In this document: piece by piece, positions 21,427-31,387 of the stretch
Numbering within the stretch: position 1 is the first letter of the stretch
How the letters are laid out: every line of letters begins with the position of its first letter
NCBI GenBank assembly: GCA_020746835.1
Contig: JAGPNK010000017.1
Coordinates: forward strand, 310,001 to 374,000
Direction: 5' to 3'
DNA length: 64,000 nucleotides
Source of the DNA: Stachybotrys elegans
Taxonomy: Eukaryota; Ascomycota; Sordariomycetes; Hypocreales; Stachybotryaceae
Notes under the pieces: model-generated
Told to the model about the DNA's origin: nothing
What the model saw: only the letters and a program-made list of their open reading frames with translations
Database searches by the model: none
Made by a program: the position numbers and the translations under genes

Positions 21427-22442
21427 TCATGCCAGCTCGTGGCGGCTGGACGCGTTGCCGTGGAGCTCGGCGCCGTTGTACGACCCAGGCTGCAGAGGTA
21501 TACCTCCGGCGTAGAGCTCGGCGCCGTTGTAGGGCTCCGGTTTTGGTGGCATGGCACCGGCGTAGACGTGCTTGGGGGAGTGCTGCTCCTGGGGTGCAGC
21601 CTGGTAGTTGGAAGGGCTCTTCCTCTTCTTGAAGAACCAGAACAGTCCGGCGCCAATGGCGATGAGGGGTATGCCAACGCCAAGTCCGACACCGAGGCCG
21701 ACGGCCAGGCTATTGTCGCTGCTCTCCTCGGTCGAGGGATCCTGGTTAAGGCTGTCGGTTGGGAGGGACGAGGTCGTCGTGGCGCTGGTGGTGGTCGCAG
21801 GGTCGGAGGTGGTGATCGCGGGCACAGAGGTAATGGTTGAGCTGGTGGTTGCATCGGTGGCCGTGGTGAAGATGGACACGTCTCCTACTCGGGACGCGTC
21901 GCTGAAGATGCTGGCAACAAGGCGGATGGGGTCTGTAGTAAAGGCTCTTTCGGGGTCGTCGCAGTCGCAACCTCCTAGGCCGTAGCAGCAGAAGCGGCCA
22001 TCGCCACATATGGTGACGCCGTCACCGCCAGCTGGATCAACGTATCAGTATGGTGATTGCCGGGGAGCACGAGGGAGATCCTACAATTCAGGCACTGACT
22101 GGCGCAGCTTGGGTCGTCCCAGTTGTCGACGCGACAGCCCTGGGCGAACCAGTCAGTGAAGGTGTCGTTGCCGGTGGTACGACACAAGCCGTTGCTGGCG
22201 CAGACGGAGCCCCGAGGGCAGCACGACTTGAGCTCGCCCTCGGGATCGCATGGCCAGTAGTCCAGCGACTCATTGTTGTTCATATCATAGCAGCCAGACA
22301 TGGTGACGGTGGGACGGTTGGTCGCGGCAGAATCAACACAGGCGCGGTCAGACGGATGTGCAAGAAGGAAGACTGTGAGTTGGTAATAGGGGAGGAAGAC
22401 GGAGATTTGAGAACGCGACAAGGCCAGACCTGCCCAACTCAC
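21427..22442 (-). CDS. Type I membrane protein with Cys-rich ectodomain
   Basis: Exons 22085-22442 and 21427-22031 are separated by a 53-nt intron (GTAGGA...CCAG, phase 1); 320 residues from the first ATG or 273 from an ATG at 22301. The N-terminal hydrophobic stretch VFLPYYQLTVFLLAHP favours the longer form as a signal sequence. The ectodomain has ordered cysteines: SGCYDMNNNESLDYWPC, LKSCCPRGSVCASNGLC, CRVDNWDDPSCASQCLN, and after the splice VTICGDGRFCCYGLGGCDC. A Ser/Thr-rich stalk (TSDPATTTSATTTSSLP), a Gly-rich membrane helix (LGVGLGVGIPLIAIGAG) and a basic cytosolic tail (FFKKRKSP) follow. The tail contains two YNGAELxxGG/GN repeats. This pattern is common among fungal cell-surface proteins of unknown function; a sensor or wall-linked role is a guess. 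Confidence 0.75.
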
Positions 22443-23839
22443 AATTGGGGCTCATTGGGCGGGCGGGCATAACGTTGAAGCGCTCCCGCCTGCCATCTAG
22501 CCGCTGCTCAGGAGGAAGGGCTCCAGCATTCTGCATGGGGCGAATCCTTCGCTTCATCTCTACTACAGGGGTGGTGCTGGAACATGGCACAGTTGGGAAT
22601 GTCCGGGCCAGGAAGGTTGCAACATGCGAAACGGAAACGGTTATGGATTTTCCCCAACGATCAGCATCACCGCCGCTCGTATGGTCTTGTACAAACAGAT
22701 CGGTGCGTCGAGTTGGAATCTACATAGACAACGGCTGTTCTGTTCTTGAGTTCTTGCCAGGCAGGACGAGGACGGATGGACTATCGCAATCACAGCGTGG
22801 AGTAATAATCTGCCTCGACCCAAAATAGCAACTTCTCACGCCTAGTCTTCTCCACAGCCCGCCCAAGCTGATGCTCTGATTGCTGACTGCTCCGAAGTCC
22901 CGCTGGCTCTTTGGACGGACACTCCTGGCTAATTTTCGATGATCAGGGGTCCTGATAGGGCTGGTCAGCAAACCGTACATAATGGGGACAACCGTCCATC
23001 CCGCTTCAGTGCTCTCAGACGAGCTGACGGTGGCATTCTGGTTGGCTCTCATCTCGTTTAGGGTTGCTGGGCTGGCTGGCAAGTGATGTCATGTCACCAT
23101 CCTCTTTCTGCTCGTCCAGAATGCTGGGATTCTGGCCATGCAAACTCCACGGAGGGTCTGTCTAATTCCAGGCTCGATCCACATCAACTCTTCGTGCTGA
23201 CATGCCCTGCCATTGCATTGGTTCTTATGCGCACGCAAACGTTTTCAGCTCCTACGAGGGATGAACACATGGAGACCAGACCATCTCGCTAGTAGTATGT
23301 AGACAGTGGACATCAAGACGCTACTGAGGAGGATTTTGGAATCTAATCTTGTACGGGCCTAGCAGTCGCTGCCCGGCGCCTGCGCCATGTCCTTGGGCCA
23401 ATTGCTTCAGTGCCTGCTTGGACAGCCCGGGGAGGCTGTAACTTGTGGCTTGTCTGGACACTGCATTAGTTCGTAGCTAATTACTGTGGACCAATCTCCA
23501 ATCGAGTCAACCGTCGAGGATGCATGCAACAAGACGTCTGGCACAAGACGTCTGGCACAAGAATGTGTATTCTGCATTCTCAAGATAGCCCTGTAGCTTC
23601 ATGCCAGCAGCTGTTGCCGAACCAACAGCAGAAACCGCCCCCAATGTTCCAGAAAGGCATCTTTGGGAGGCAGCCGAGGCTCAGCTAAGCGACACAAGCT
23701 TTCCCCGCATCCTTTGCCGAGCGCCGCCTCACCTCCACCTTGCCTCCAGGTAGCTTATATAGCATCTCTATTTCAGAGCGGCACGGCGTTCGCAAGTTCA
23801 TAAATCTCACTCGGTGGCCCCAGCAATACATTCGTAATA
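22443..23839. other. Intergenic region with short tandem duplication and TATA box
   Basis: About 1.4 kb between divergent genes. Positions 23531-23558 hold two exact tandem copies of AAGACGTCTGGCAC. TTATATAG at 23755-23762 lies about 80 bp upstream of the acyl-CoA dehydrogenase start. No gene is seen. Confidence 0.5.
23755..23762 (+). promoter_or_regulatory. TATA box of acyl-CoA dehydrogenase gene
   Basis: TTATATAG sits about 80 bp before the ATG at 23840, a typical distance for a fungal TATA element. Confidence 0.45.
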
Positions 23840-25391
23840 ATGGCTTCTGCCGTTCCCTTTGCCGAGCCTCCCTGGGTCACAGGCGTTCCTTCGCCGTACT
23901 ATGACGACTCTCACCGGCGCCTCCAACAGGCTTGCCAAGACTTTATCGGCGAGCATTTGACCAAGCATGCTATGGAGTGGGAGACGGCAGAAGAGGTTCC
24001 CTCGCATGTCTGGGACTCTTTTGCTGCCAACAACTTTATACTTCCGGCCTTGCCTTCACCATTGCCGGTCGAATGGCTGCGAAAGCTGGGCATCACACAT
24101 ATGCCTGGCAACATTCCCGTCGAGGAGTGGACTACTACACATAATATGATCTATGGGGACGAGGTACGGCATTAACATCATCAGTCTTTCTATCCTAACA
24201 AAAACACCAACTAAAATGATGTGTAAAGATGACCAGAGCTGGACTGGCCGGGCCTCCTGGCGCCATCACCACCGGCATGGCTTTCGGCGTGCCGCCTCTC
24301 CTGCACTACGGCAGCAAAGACCTTCAGGAAAGATTCCTCCCGGATCTACTTCTCGGGCGAAAGCGCACATGCATTGCGATTACTGAGCCAGAGTGAGTAA
24401 CCTTGCCGAAGTTCCAACCCCAACGCCATGCACCACTGACAAGTCCGTCTCCTGCAGTGCTGGATCGGATGTCGCAAACATCACCACCACGGCCAAGCTT
24501 AGCAGCTGCGGCAAGTTTTACATCATCAACGGAACCAAGAAGTGGATCACAAACGGCGTTATGGCCGACGTCTCGACCATGGCTGTTCGGACGGGTCCCG
24601 ACGGTTCCGGCGCCGCGGGCATCTCACTGGTCGTAGTGCCCCTCAAAGACTACCCAGGCGTAAGCCGCCGCCGCTTGAAGGTAGCTGGCCAGATCTCTGC
24701 AGGCACCTCATTCATCGAGCTCGACGACGTCAAGGTGCCCCGGGAGAACCTTGTCGGAAACGAAGGAGAAGGCATGAAGTACATTATGAACAACTTCAAC
24801 CATGAGCGTCTATCCATCAGTATCTCAGTCACCAGACAGGCCAGAGTGGCTTTGAGCACAGCTTTTGAGTATTGTTTGAAGCGAGAGGCGTTTGGCAAGG
24901 TATGTTGGGATGGCTTTCTCCTCAACAGAACTTAGACTGACACAACATAGCCTCTCATGGAGCAGCCCGTGGTTCGACACCGTCTTGCCAAGTGTGGTGC
25001 TGCGCTTGAAGCCCAATCCGCATGGCTTGAGTCCTTTGTGTACCAGACTAGCAAAATGAGCAAGAAGCAGGCTGACAGGGACCTTGGTGGGTTGATCGCT
25101 CTCTGCAAGGCCAATGCCGGCATGGTCCTTGACGAGTGCGCTCGGTGCGCGGTTCTTTTGTTTGGTGGCAACGGCTACACTCGTACTGGTCAGGGTGAAA
25201 TCATTGAGAGTAGGTCTAGTGTTCACCTTCAACAACAGTGGCTAACCTTAATATCAGAGATTTATCGGGAGGTTCCTGGAGCAAGGGTTCCAGGTGGTAG
25301 CGAGGACGTTTTGCTTGACTTGGCCATTCGGCAGCTGGTGAGGCTATATGCCGCAAAGTCTAAGGAGCTGAAAACTGCCTCACATCTCTGA
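23840..25391 (+). CDS. Acyl-CoA dehydrogenase, five exons
   Basis: Exons 23840-24163, 24229-24392, 24458-24899, 24951-25209 and 25258-25391 join with consistent phases (introns of 65, 65, 51 and 48 nt) into 440 residues. The N-terminal helical domain runs to about residue 110. MTRAGLAGPPGAITTGMAFG and IAITEPDAGSDVANI are the FAD/substrate-binding motifs, the latter completed by splicing. IINGTKKWITNG is the middle beta-domain signature. NFNHERLSISISVTRQAR and FGGNGYTRTG form the C-terminal helical bundle, ending VPGGSEDVLLDLAIRQ. It would oxidise an acyl-CoA to the enoyl-CoA with FAD, in mitochondria or peroxisome. No C-terminal SKL and no clear targeting peptide were seen, so location is open. 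Chain-length specificity cannot be read. The MCAD-type catalytic Glu position reads Gly, so the base may lie elsewhere, as in IVD-like members. Confidence 0.9.
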
Positions 25392-25674
25392 TTACCGACT
25401 ACCTAGGAGATTGGGCCGTATAGTGGCTATAGAAGTAATGGGATAAATACAAGTTGAATGTTGTGATGGGTTTGCTTTAGGGGATTCTTAATAGCATGGC
25501 TATGAATGAATCATCGATTTTGTTTCAAAAGAAGAAGCAGGAACAAACGCTTGTCTTTCTGCCAACATTACATCTTCTTCTACGGTCGTATACATGACGT
25601 CTCAGCCCAAGGCAAGAAGATCGGTATTGATGAAAGATGAATTCCGTGTACTTCCAAATTTGATTACCCTATCC

Positions 25675-26571
25675 TCACAGCATGTTGATCGCTACCGAGA
25701 GACCAGTAGTCAGAGCAAGTAATGTGACGAGGGACTGGTATGGAACTGTTGCTCCTTGACTGTCTTCCTCACGCGAGCCGGCTGTTAGGCAGGACAGCCC
25801 TGTCACAGGTGGCCTAGATACGCTTCTATTGACACCGGGGCCCCTCATCGCCCCGCCGGTAGCAATGAGAACTGCCTTAGGCTTGTCGACGAGTGCGCGA
25901 AGATCGTCGTAGGCTCTATTCGACCCTTCTGGCACCAGCTCGGTAAAGTAGGTTTCCAGATAATTTATTCGGGTGAGGTTTGCCCAGAACGCCGCTACAT
26001 GTATAAGAAGTTTGTCAAGACTTACGGCAGGCGGCACAGAAACTGGGGAGTGGAACTTACTCATAGTTGCGTTAAAGGTTCTCCTACAGGCCGAGGATCG
26101 GGATAGCAGATCAGGACGACAGCCTGTGTCTCGGGCAGCGCTCAGCAGTTCATCCTGGCAATCCGAGCCGAAAGCCGTGCAAGCGCCACTGCCGTGGTCA
26201 TTTATTTCGTCCACAACAGAGGGAGTGTCAATCCAATCGATTATCCGGATGCAAGCCGGAGTCGGGCCCGTCGACAGTCGGTCCCTCAAATGCATCGTCA
26301 ACTCTGACATCTGTGTGACCAGGGCGATTGGGGCGTTAGGATTCTCTATAGTAATGTTGGCAGCTATTGTGAGATTCAGGTCCCATCCGAAGTCCGGAAA
26401 CGTTGCAAATCTCACGCCGGCCGTGGCCTCGGGGTCACCAAGGGCCCGCGCGCGATCCTCGGGACTTATCCCATACATTCCGGTTGAATTGGAGCCATAG
26501 GCGGTCCTTCCGTCAAGACGATCGAGTTGTGCGGCGGCGACGCCGACGAAGAATTGGGCTGCAAGATGCAT
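25675..26571 (-). CDS. Secreted, probably GPI-anchored protein of unknown function
   Basis: Two exons are proposed, 26061-26571 and 25675-25994, with a 66-nt intron (GTAAGT...ATGTAG, CTTGAC branch). The intron is a multiple of three without stops, so unspliced translation is also open; the perfect donor and the Ser/Pro/Val-rich content of the insert favour splicing. The ATG at 26571 is chosen because it begins a signal peptide (MHLAAQFFVGVAAAQ); an in-frame ATG 21 codons upstream gives a polar start. The mature region has many N-glycosylation sites (NLTIAANITIENP) and paired cysteines (ACTAFGSDCQDE, GCRPDLL, SACRRTF). The C-terminus is hydrophobic (LVTLLALTTGLSVAINML) after a small-residue region, as for GPI attachment. 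No known family recognised. Confidence 0.65.
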   Translation of the reverse strand: MHLAAQFFVGVAAAQLDRLDGRTAYGSNSTGMYGISPEDRARALGDPEATAGVRFATFPDFGWDLNLTIAANITIENPNAPIALVTQMSELTMHLRDRLSTGPTPACIRIIDWIDTPSVVDEINDHGSGACTAFGSDCQDELLSAARDTGCRPDLLSRSSACRRTFNATMSKFHSPVSVPPAVSLDKLLIHVAAFWANLTRINYLETYFTELVPEGSNRAYDDLRALVDKPKAVLIATGGAMRGPGVNRSVSRPPVTGLSCLTAGSREEDSQGATVPYQSLVTLLALTTGLSVAINML

Positions 26572-26662
26572 GAAGGCTTCTTTTGACGGCTTTGATCTTA
26601 ACTTTGAGGCAAGGTGATATGCCCGCAATCTCACTGCGTACGAACATGATATAACAGGGAGC

Positions 26663-26893
26663 TCATGGCGACGTAGAAAGGGATGATTTACTTATATGGC
26701 TCAAGCTGCCATCGCGATGGGAAGCACTTCTGTTCGTAACAAGTCTTGGTATGACGAATGACCCCCAAACTACTCTGACGTGTTTACTAGCAACCCAGGC
26801 ATTAATTGACTGCAGAGGAACATAAGTGGCTGGAAAGCCCTTGGCATCGCCATAGCCACAGTCACAAGGACAAATTTCTCGGTCAGCTTTCAT
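26663..26893 (-). other. Possible orphan exon with a CPCDCGY motif
   Basis: The minus-strand sequence ACTAACCCAATAG, just before ATGAAAGC at 26893, is a perfect branch site plus 3' splice site. The following frame reads ADREICPCDCGYGDAKG and stays open for 76 codons. Cys-rich xCxCGY segments occur at the start of some fungal secreted concanavalin A-like proteins, but the continuation is not recognisable and no upstream exon was found. It may be a gene remnant. Confidence 0.25.
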
Positions 26894-27826
26894 CTATTGG
26901 GTTAGTATCGTCTGTATCTTAGAGAGGTGTCCTGGAAATTGCTGATCTTTGTCCAATTGGTGCACGCGGTCGATGGTTCACCCCTGAATGAATTCGTTAT
27001 GATTCTGAGCTCGCTGAATTCCTTCCTCATGGCCAATTTTCATTAGAGTCTCTTCAACCTGCTGCGATTTCCTGCGAATTTCCCTTAGCCACCCGCGTGT
27101 ATGTCTTTTAGCTTAATTTGTGCGAACACGCGACACTGCTCATGTTCCGAACCAGCCTGTAGCCTAGAAACTCTCCCAAGCTTGTTTTCGCGCGCAAAGA
27201 TGCCTAACTTTGCTTTCCGCTTGAGAGTCATTTCGCTCTGGAGTGAACTGGGTAAGTAGGGCAACATGTGACTGGATATGGAAGTTCAAGGATTAAGAAC
27301 TGCCTTAGAATACGGTTTCTGCTCGGCAGAAAAGATAACAGTAGCACGCACTATACGCTCTTGATATATTTCCAGTAATAATCGCGTTGCGTGGCTGCGT
27401 TCTTAACTTCCCATCCATCAAACTTCGACGGTGTACCAGCAGACTCAACCAGAGAGTGGATAAGAGGGAGAACCATTAGCCAGATCTCCATCACTCCATT
27501 TGGTGTTCTCCTTCAAGATCATGCTCCTGGTCCGCCACATTCCAGCATCTCCATGTGACTGTGACCTGCTTGTAGTCCGTCACACTCTTAACTGAGAGCG
27601 GCTCAACGGGTGATTTAACCCCGCAACGGCCATCATTACGCCGAACCAAATCAAATCGCAGATGGGCAACGAGAGGCTGCTTTGCCTCCCGCATTACCCC
27701 TGCATTGATTGCCACAGCCCCAGACTTCGGCTTCACTACCCCGAGATAATTCTCCATCTCGGCTATTAGGATTGTAACGACAGGAGTGGGCTCTCGCTAC
27801 CATAGATGAGGTAGTGGTGCAAAGTG

Positions 27827-27834
27827 TATAAGTG
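27827..27834 (+). promoter_or_regulatory. TATA box of rhamnogalacturonan lyase gene
   Basis: TATAAGTG, 83-90 bp upstream of the ATG at 27917, in a 160-bp interval between open frames. Confidence 0.5.
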
Positions 27835-27916
27835 AAGCCTACGGGTAGGATTATTGCGCAGCGTTAGAGCATCTTCTCGTTGAGTCTAGATTTCATACAA
27901 CCTCCCGCCCTTCATA

Positions 27917-29917
27917 ATGTTGCCGCAGTCGCTGGCACAATGCCTCATTGTACTGACAGGCTTGGTTGGACAGGCTGCAGCTGCACTGGTGGCTCAGGAG
28001 AACAGCACCCACATATCGGTATCAAATGAGCGCCTAAGTGTTGTGCTGCTCAAGTCGGCTGGCCAGATAGTCGACCTGAGTCTCGACAACCAAGACTTGC
28101 TCGGACCACAGAGCGGAAACACAGGTAAAGGACCTTACCTTGACTGCTCATGTACACCCTCTGGTTTTTGGACGCCTGGCGGCAGCAGCGCCGCCCGCGT
28201 CTGGCTTGTTGAGGACGTCGATAAGACCGGAACACCCTACGCAGGCATCTTCATGTCAGACACCTTTGCTCAGACCAACCAAACTTTGTCCCAATACTTC
28301 TTCCTCCGGGGCGAAGAGACAGGTCTCCATGCCTTCTCTCGTGTCACATACTTCAATGCCTCGGCTCCCTTCCTGCGGGACCTTGGAGAGATGCGATTGC
28401 TCTTCCGACCCAATACGCCACTCTGGACTCACTTCTCCACGAGCGCCAACAACTATGGGCCACTCCCCTTGTCAGGAAGCACAGGCCGAGGTGTCTCAGT
28501 GCAGGATGCAACATGGTACATTGGAAACGTCGCCAATGACCCTTACACGCAGCAGTATTCCGACTACTTTACCAAGTACTCCCTCGCCGAGAGTTGGCGG
28601 GACCACGATGTTCACGGGCAGTTCAGTGACGGCTCAACCAGCAGCGACGGGCGGACCTATGGTGCTTGGCTCGTACACAATACTCGGGAAACGTATTACG
28701 GAGGCCCTTTGCACTCAGACCTGGTTGTTGATGGCATCGTCTACAATTACATGGTCGCCGGGCACCACGGAGCGCCGGTCCCCAACATCACGCACGGGTT
28801 TGATCGAACATGGGGTCCGCAGTTTTACTATTTCAACAGCGGCGACGAGGATACCACCTTGGCAGAGTTGCGGGATGAAGCCGCGCAGTTTGCGGACCCT
28901 GAATGGAATACCGACTTCTACGACAGTGTTGCTCATCTCGTTCCTAACTACACCCCTTCAACAAAGCGCTCTACCTTTGAGGGCAAGATTCAGCTCCCAG
29001 CCAATGCCAAGCGTCCCATCATTGTTCTGTCAGAGAATAAACAGGACTTTCAGCTCAACGTGTTTAATACCAAATCTTTGCAATATTGGGCCGAGATTTC
29101 CAGCTGTGGAAAGTTCCGTATTCCATTGGTGGTGGAGGGAACCTACAGGGTGACCATCTATGCAGATGGAATCTTTGGCTGGTATATCCAGGACGACGTC
29201 CAGGTCAGCCAGGAGTCAGATGGATACAACTTTACTTGGGTTGAAGAGAAATCCGGTACCGAGGTGTGGCGTATTGGGGTTCCTGACAAGACTTCTGGTG
29301 AATATCGTCATGGATATGCTCCCGATACCTCAAAGCCGCTTCAGCCGGAAGAGTACCGTGTCTACTGGGGGAAATACGATTTCCCGAAAGAATTTCCCGA
29401 GGGCGTCAAGTTTCACGTGGGCGAGAGCGACGAAGCACAGGATCTAAACTACATCCATTGGTCATTTTTTCCTGGAAAGGGGAATCATCTTCGCCCCGAA
29501 CCATACTACGAAAATGTGAACAACTGGACCATTACATTTGATCTCACTCAAGCGCAGCTGGAGCAGGCGGAAACAGCTACATTCACAGTGCAGATTGCGG
29601 GCACCAAGACAGCCAACGGTAATGTCAAGTGGACTGAAGTAAAGCCATGGGGCAACCTTCCATGGACCGTCAATGTCAACCAGCGTCATGAGGCTACGTG
29701 GGTGATCCCCTACTGGAGGAGCGGCTCCTGTGGTGTGAGAAGCGCGATCGCGTGCCAGAATATTGAACACAAATTCGTCTTCTCATCCAGCAACCTCGTC
29801 GAAGGGCGCAACGAGTTTGTGTTGAGTCTACCGCTAGACGCAGCCAGTGTAGAAACCGCCGTGTTGCCTGATGCCTTGTATGTACAATACGATGCGTTGA
29901 GGCTGGAACTCAATTAG
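27917..29917 (+). CDS. Rhamnogalacturonan endolyase, PL4 family
   Basis: Single exon, 666 residues. A signal peptide (MLPQSLAQCLIVLTGLVGQA) is followed by the PL4 N-terminal catalytic beta-sandwich (ISVSNERLSVVLLKSAGQIV, LLGPQSGNTGKGPYLDCS). The segment VDGIVYNYMVAGHHGAPVPN carries the His expected at the active site in fungal PL4 enzymes, then FDRTWGPQFYYFN. The middle FnIII-like domain contains GTYRVTIYADGIFGWY, and the C-terminal jelly-roll (CBM-like) domain includes FHVGESDEAQDLNYIHWSFF and LPDALYVQYDALRLEL. The enzyme cleaves rhamnogalacturonan-I of pectin by beta-elimination outside the cell. The length fits the RglB-like three-domain form. It points to a plant-associated or litter-degrading lifestyle. 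It is convergent with the prenyltransferase gene and marks the left limit of the polyketide cluster. Confidence 0.93.
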   Translation: MLPQSLAQCLIVLTGLVGQAAAALVAQENSTHISVSNERLSVVLLKSAGQIVDLSLDNQDLLGPQSGNTGKGPYLDCSCTPSGFWTPGGSSAARVWLVEDVDKTGTPYAGIFMSDTFAQTNQTLSQYFFLRGEETGLHAFSRVTYFNASAPFLRDLGEMRLLFRPNTPLWTHFSTSANNYGPLPLSGSTGRGVSVQDATWYIGNVANDPYTQQYSDYFTKYSLAESWRDHDVHGQFSDGSTSSDGRTYGAWLVHNTRETYYGGPLHSDLVVDGIVYNYMVAGHHGAPVPNITHGFDRTWGPQFYYFNSGDEDTTLAELRDEAAQFADPEWNTDFYDSVAHLVPNYTPSTKRSTFEGKIQLPANAKRPIIVLSENKQDFQLNVFNTKSLQYWAEISSCGKFRIPLVVEGTYRVTIYADGIFGWYIQDDVQVSQESDGYNFTWVEEKSGTEVWRIGVPDKTSGEYRHGYAPDTSKPLQPEEYRVYWGKYDFPKEFPEGVKFHVGESDEAQDLNYIHWSFFPGKGNHLRPEPYYENVNNWTITFDLTQAQLEQAETATFTVQIAGTKTANGNVKWTEVKPWGNLPWTVNVNQRHEATWVIPYWRSGSCGVRSAIACQNIEHKFVFSSSNLVEGRNEFVLSLPLDAASVETAVLPDALYVQYDALRLELN

Positions 29918-30385
29918 GCCAGATGATGGCTTAGATAGTCGGCAGGCCACCTTCATCCAGGACCAATTGAGATATAATTTCATTTATAGACCAGATATGG
30001 GAGATTAATTCTAGTTTAAGCCCTTTACAAAGAGAAGCAATAGGCATGCACGAATGAACATGTGATATTAGGTCTTCAGACAAGGTTATGAAAAAGTCAA
30101 GTTCAATTTTTGCCAGCTAAAACAGAATGGCTACCTGCCTAGTAAGAAGAAAACAAGGAAATCCAATAAACCAAATAGAACCAAATCATGATGCGAAGCC
30201 AGCTGATGTATTCGTCAAGATCTTACACCCCCTTGGCAACGTGTAATGGTGAATGCGTCGCGGGTTATGAGAGAGAAGGTAGAGGATGTACTAGCGGAGT
30301 CGTAAGGAGCGAAGTAGAGTATTCAAGGGGGTTGTAGAGGTGGAAAGGTGTAGGCGGGGAGGTGTTGAGAGATGAAACCCGGCCT
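29918..30385. other. Convergent intergenic region
   Basis: About 470 bp holding the 3' ends of the PL4 and prenyltransferase genes. AT-rich (29970-30190); no gene. Confidence 0.5.
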
Positions 30386-31387
30386 TTAAGCCTTGTTGAG
30401 CATGGGAACCTGGTCGAGGTACTCGATCAGGTAGCCGCCAAGCAGGTTGAAGATGGCGAGAGCGTAGAACCAGCCGGAATAGCTGTTCCAGGTGTGGAAG
30501 ATGCGGTAGCGGATGCCGCCAATCATGGCCAGGAGAGCAGCGAGCAGGCCAGCAACGGAGAAGACAAAGAAGTAAGGGCCGTTGTCAACGAGCACACCAG
30601 TGGTGGCAAGGAGACCAGCAATGACGAGAGTGATGGAGGTCAGGAGAATCTCGACGTAGTTGCGGAAGAGAACAGCCATGCCCTTGACACCAGACTTGAG
30701 GTCATCGGCAGTGTCCTGGCGGGCGTAGACGACATCGTAGAAGACGACCAGCAGGGTGATGGCGGTGGTGACGCAGATGGTAGGGAGGGTGTAGGGAGCC
30801 TCGACAGCGGGCAGGCCAGCGCCGTAGGCAGCAAGAATGAAGTTGATGGCGAGGGTCATGCCGAGGATGACCTGAGCGAAGTTGGTGACTCGCTTGCAGA
30901 AGGGGTAGATGATGGAGAGGACGGTGGTGATGAGGCCAAGACGCTGGCACTCAGCGGGGAGAGGAGAAATGCAGGCAAAAGCCAGAGAGACCATGGCGAG
31001 GGCGAAGATGTTGGCTCCGGTAGTGGAAACGGCACCGCGAGCAACAGGACGAACCCTGCAGCGAGTGGTCTTGCGGTCAAAGTCCTGGTCAACGACATCG
31101 TTCCAGGCACATCCAGCTCCTCGCATGAAGAAGGTCCATCCAATGTATAGAGCAGCCTGGAAGACTACATCGTTCGCGGGGAGGCGGGCGGGGCTTGCGG
31201 AGGAGCCATATAGCAGACCGACGAGGTGAGGGAAGTAGCCGAGGAAGTTTCCGTGGGGGAGCTCGAGGCGCATAAGTTCGCAGTAGGGGACGAAGCTCTT
31301 GGGGATGACGGAGAGAGGACCGCTCTGGTATCTGGGGTTCTTGTAGGCAGCAGCCTCAGGGTGGATGGGGGTCCTGGTGGCAGGCAT
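30386..31387 (-). CDS. stbC: UbiA-type aromatic prenyltransferase of the farnesyl-orsellinate pathway
   Basis: Single exon, 333 residues from the ATG at 31387 (context CAAAATGCC). An in-frame ATG 55 codons upstream is rejected because that stretch is CT-rich leader-like sequence. The two UbiA signatures are present: NDVVDQDFD (Asn96, Asp97, Asp100, Asp104) and YDVVYARQDTADD (Asp218, Asp225 and the following acidic pair), which bind Mg-diphosphate. About eight hydrophobic segments (for example LITTVLSIIYPF, FVFSVAGLLAALLAMIGGI) predict an integral membrane protein. In the known stb and asc pathways a UbiA enzyme transfers farnesyl to orsellinic acid. Here it lies beside the matching reductase and PKS, which supports the same role. 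A housekeeping 4-hydroxybenzoate polyprenyltransferase (COQ2) is the alternative, but the absence of a mitochondrial presequence and the clustering argue against it. Confidence 0.88.
   Translation of the reverse strand: MPATRTPIHPEAAAYKNPRYQSGPLSVIPKSFVPYCELMRLELPHGNFLGYFPHLVGLLYGSSASPARLPANDVVFQAALYIGWTFFMRGAGCAWNDVVDQDFDRKTTRCRVRPVARGAVSTTGANIFALAMVSLAFACISPLPAECQRLGLITTVLSIIYPFCKRVTNFAQVILGMTLAINFILAAYGAGLPAVEAPYTLPTICVTTAITLLVVFYDVVYARQDTADDLKSGVKGMAVLFRNYVEILLTSITLVIAGLLATTGVLVDNGPYFFVFSVAGLLAALLAMIGGIRYRIFHTWNSYSGWFYALAIFNLLGGYLIEYLDQVPMLNKA

Larger units (their letters stand above)
26572..27916. other. Intergenic region with scattered exon-like remnants
   Basis: About 1.3 kb. It holds one exon-like piece on the minus strand (see 26663-26893) and an 88-codon minus-strand frame at 27491-27757 of no recognisable family. 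TATAAGTG at 27827-27834 is the likely TATA box of the rhamnogalacturonan lyase gene. Confidence 0.45.

Noticed and set aside
30362..31150. A 262-codon plus-strand frame over the prenyltransferase
   Set aside because: Acidic, low-complexity translation opposite a gene with clear UbiA motifs.
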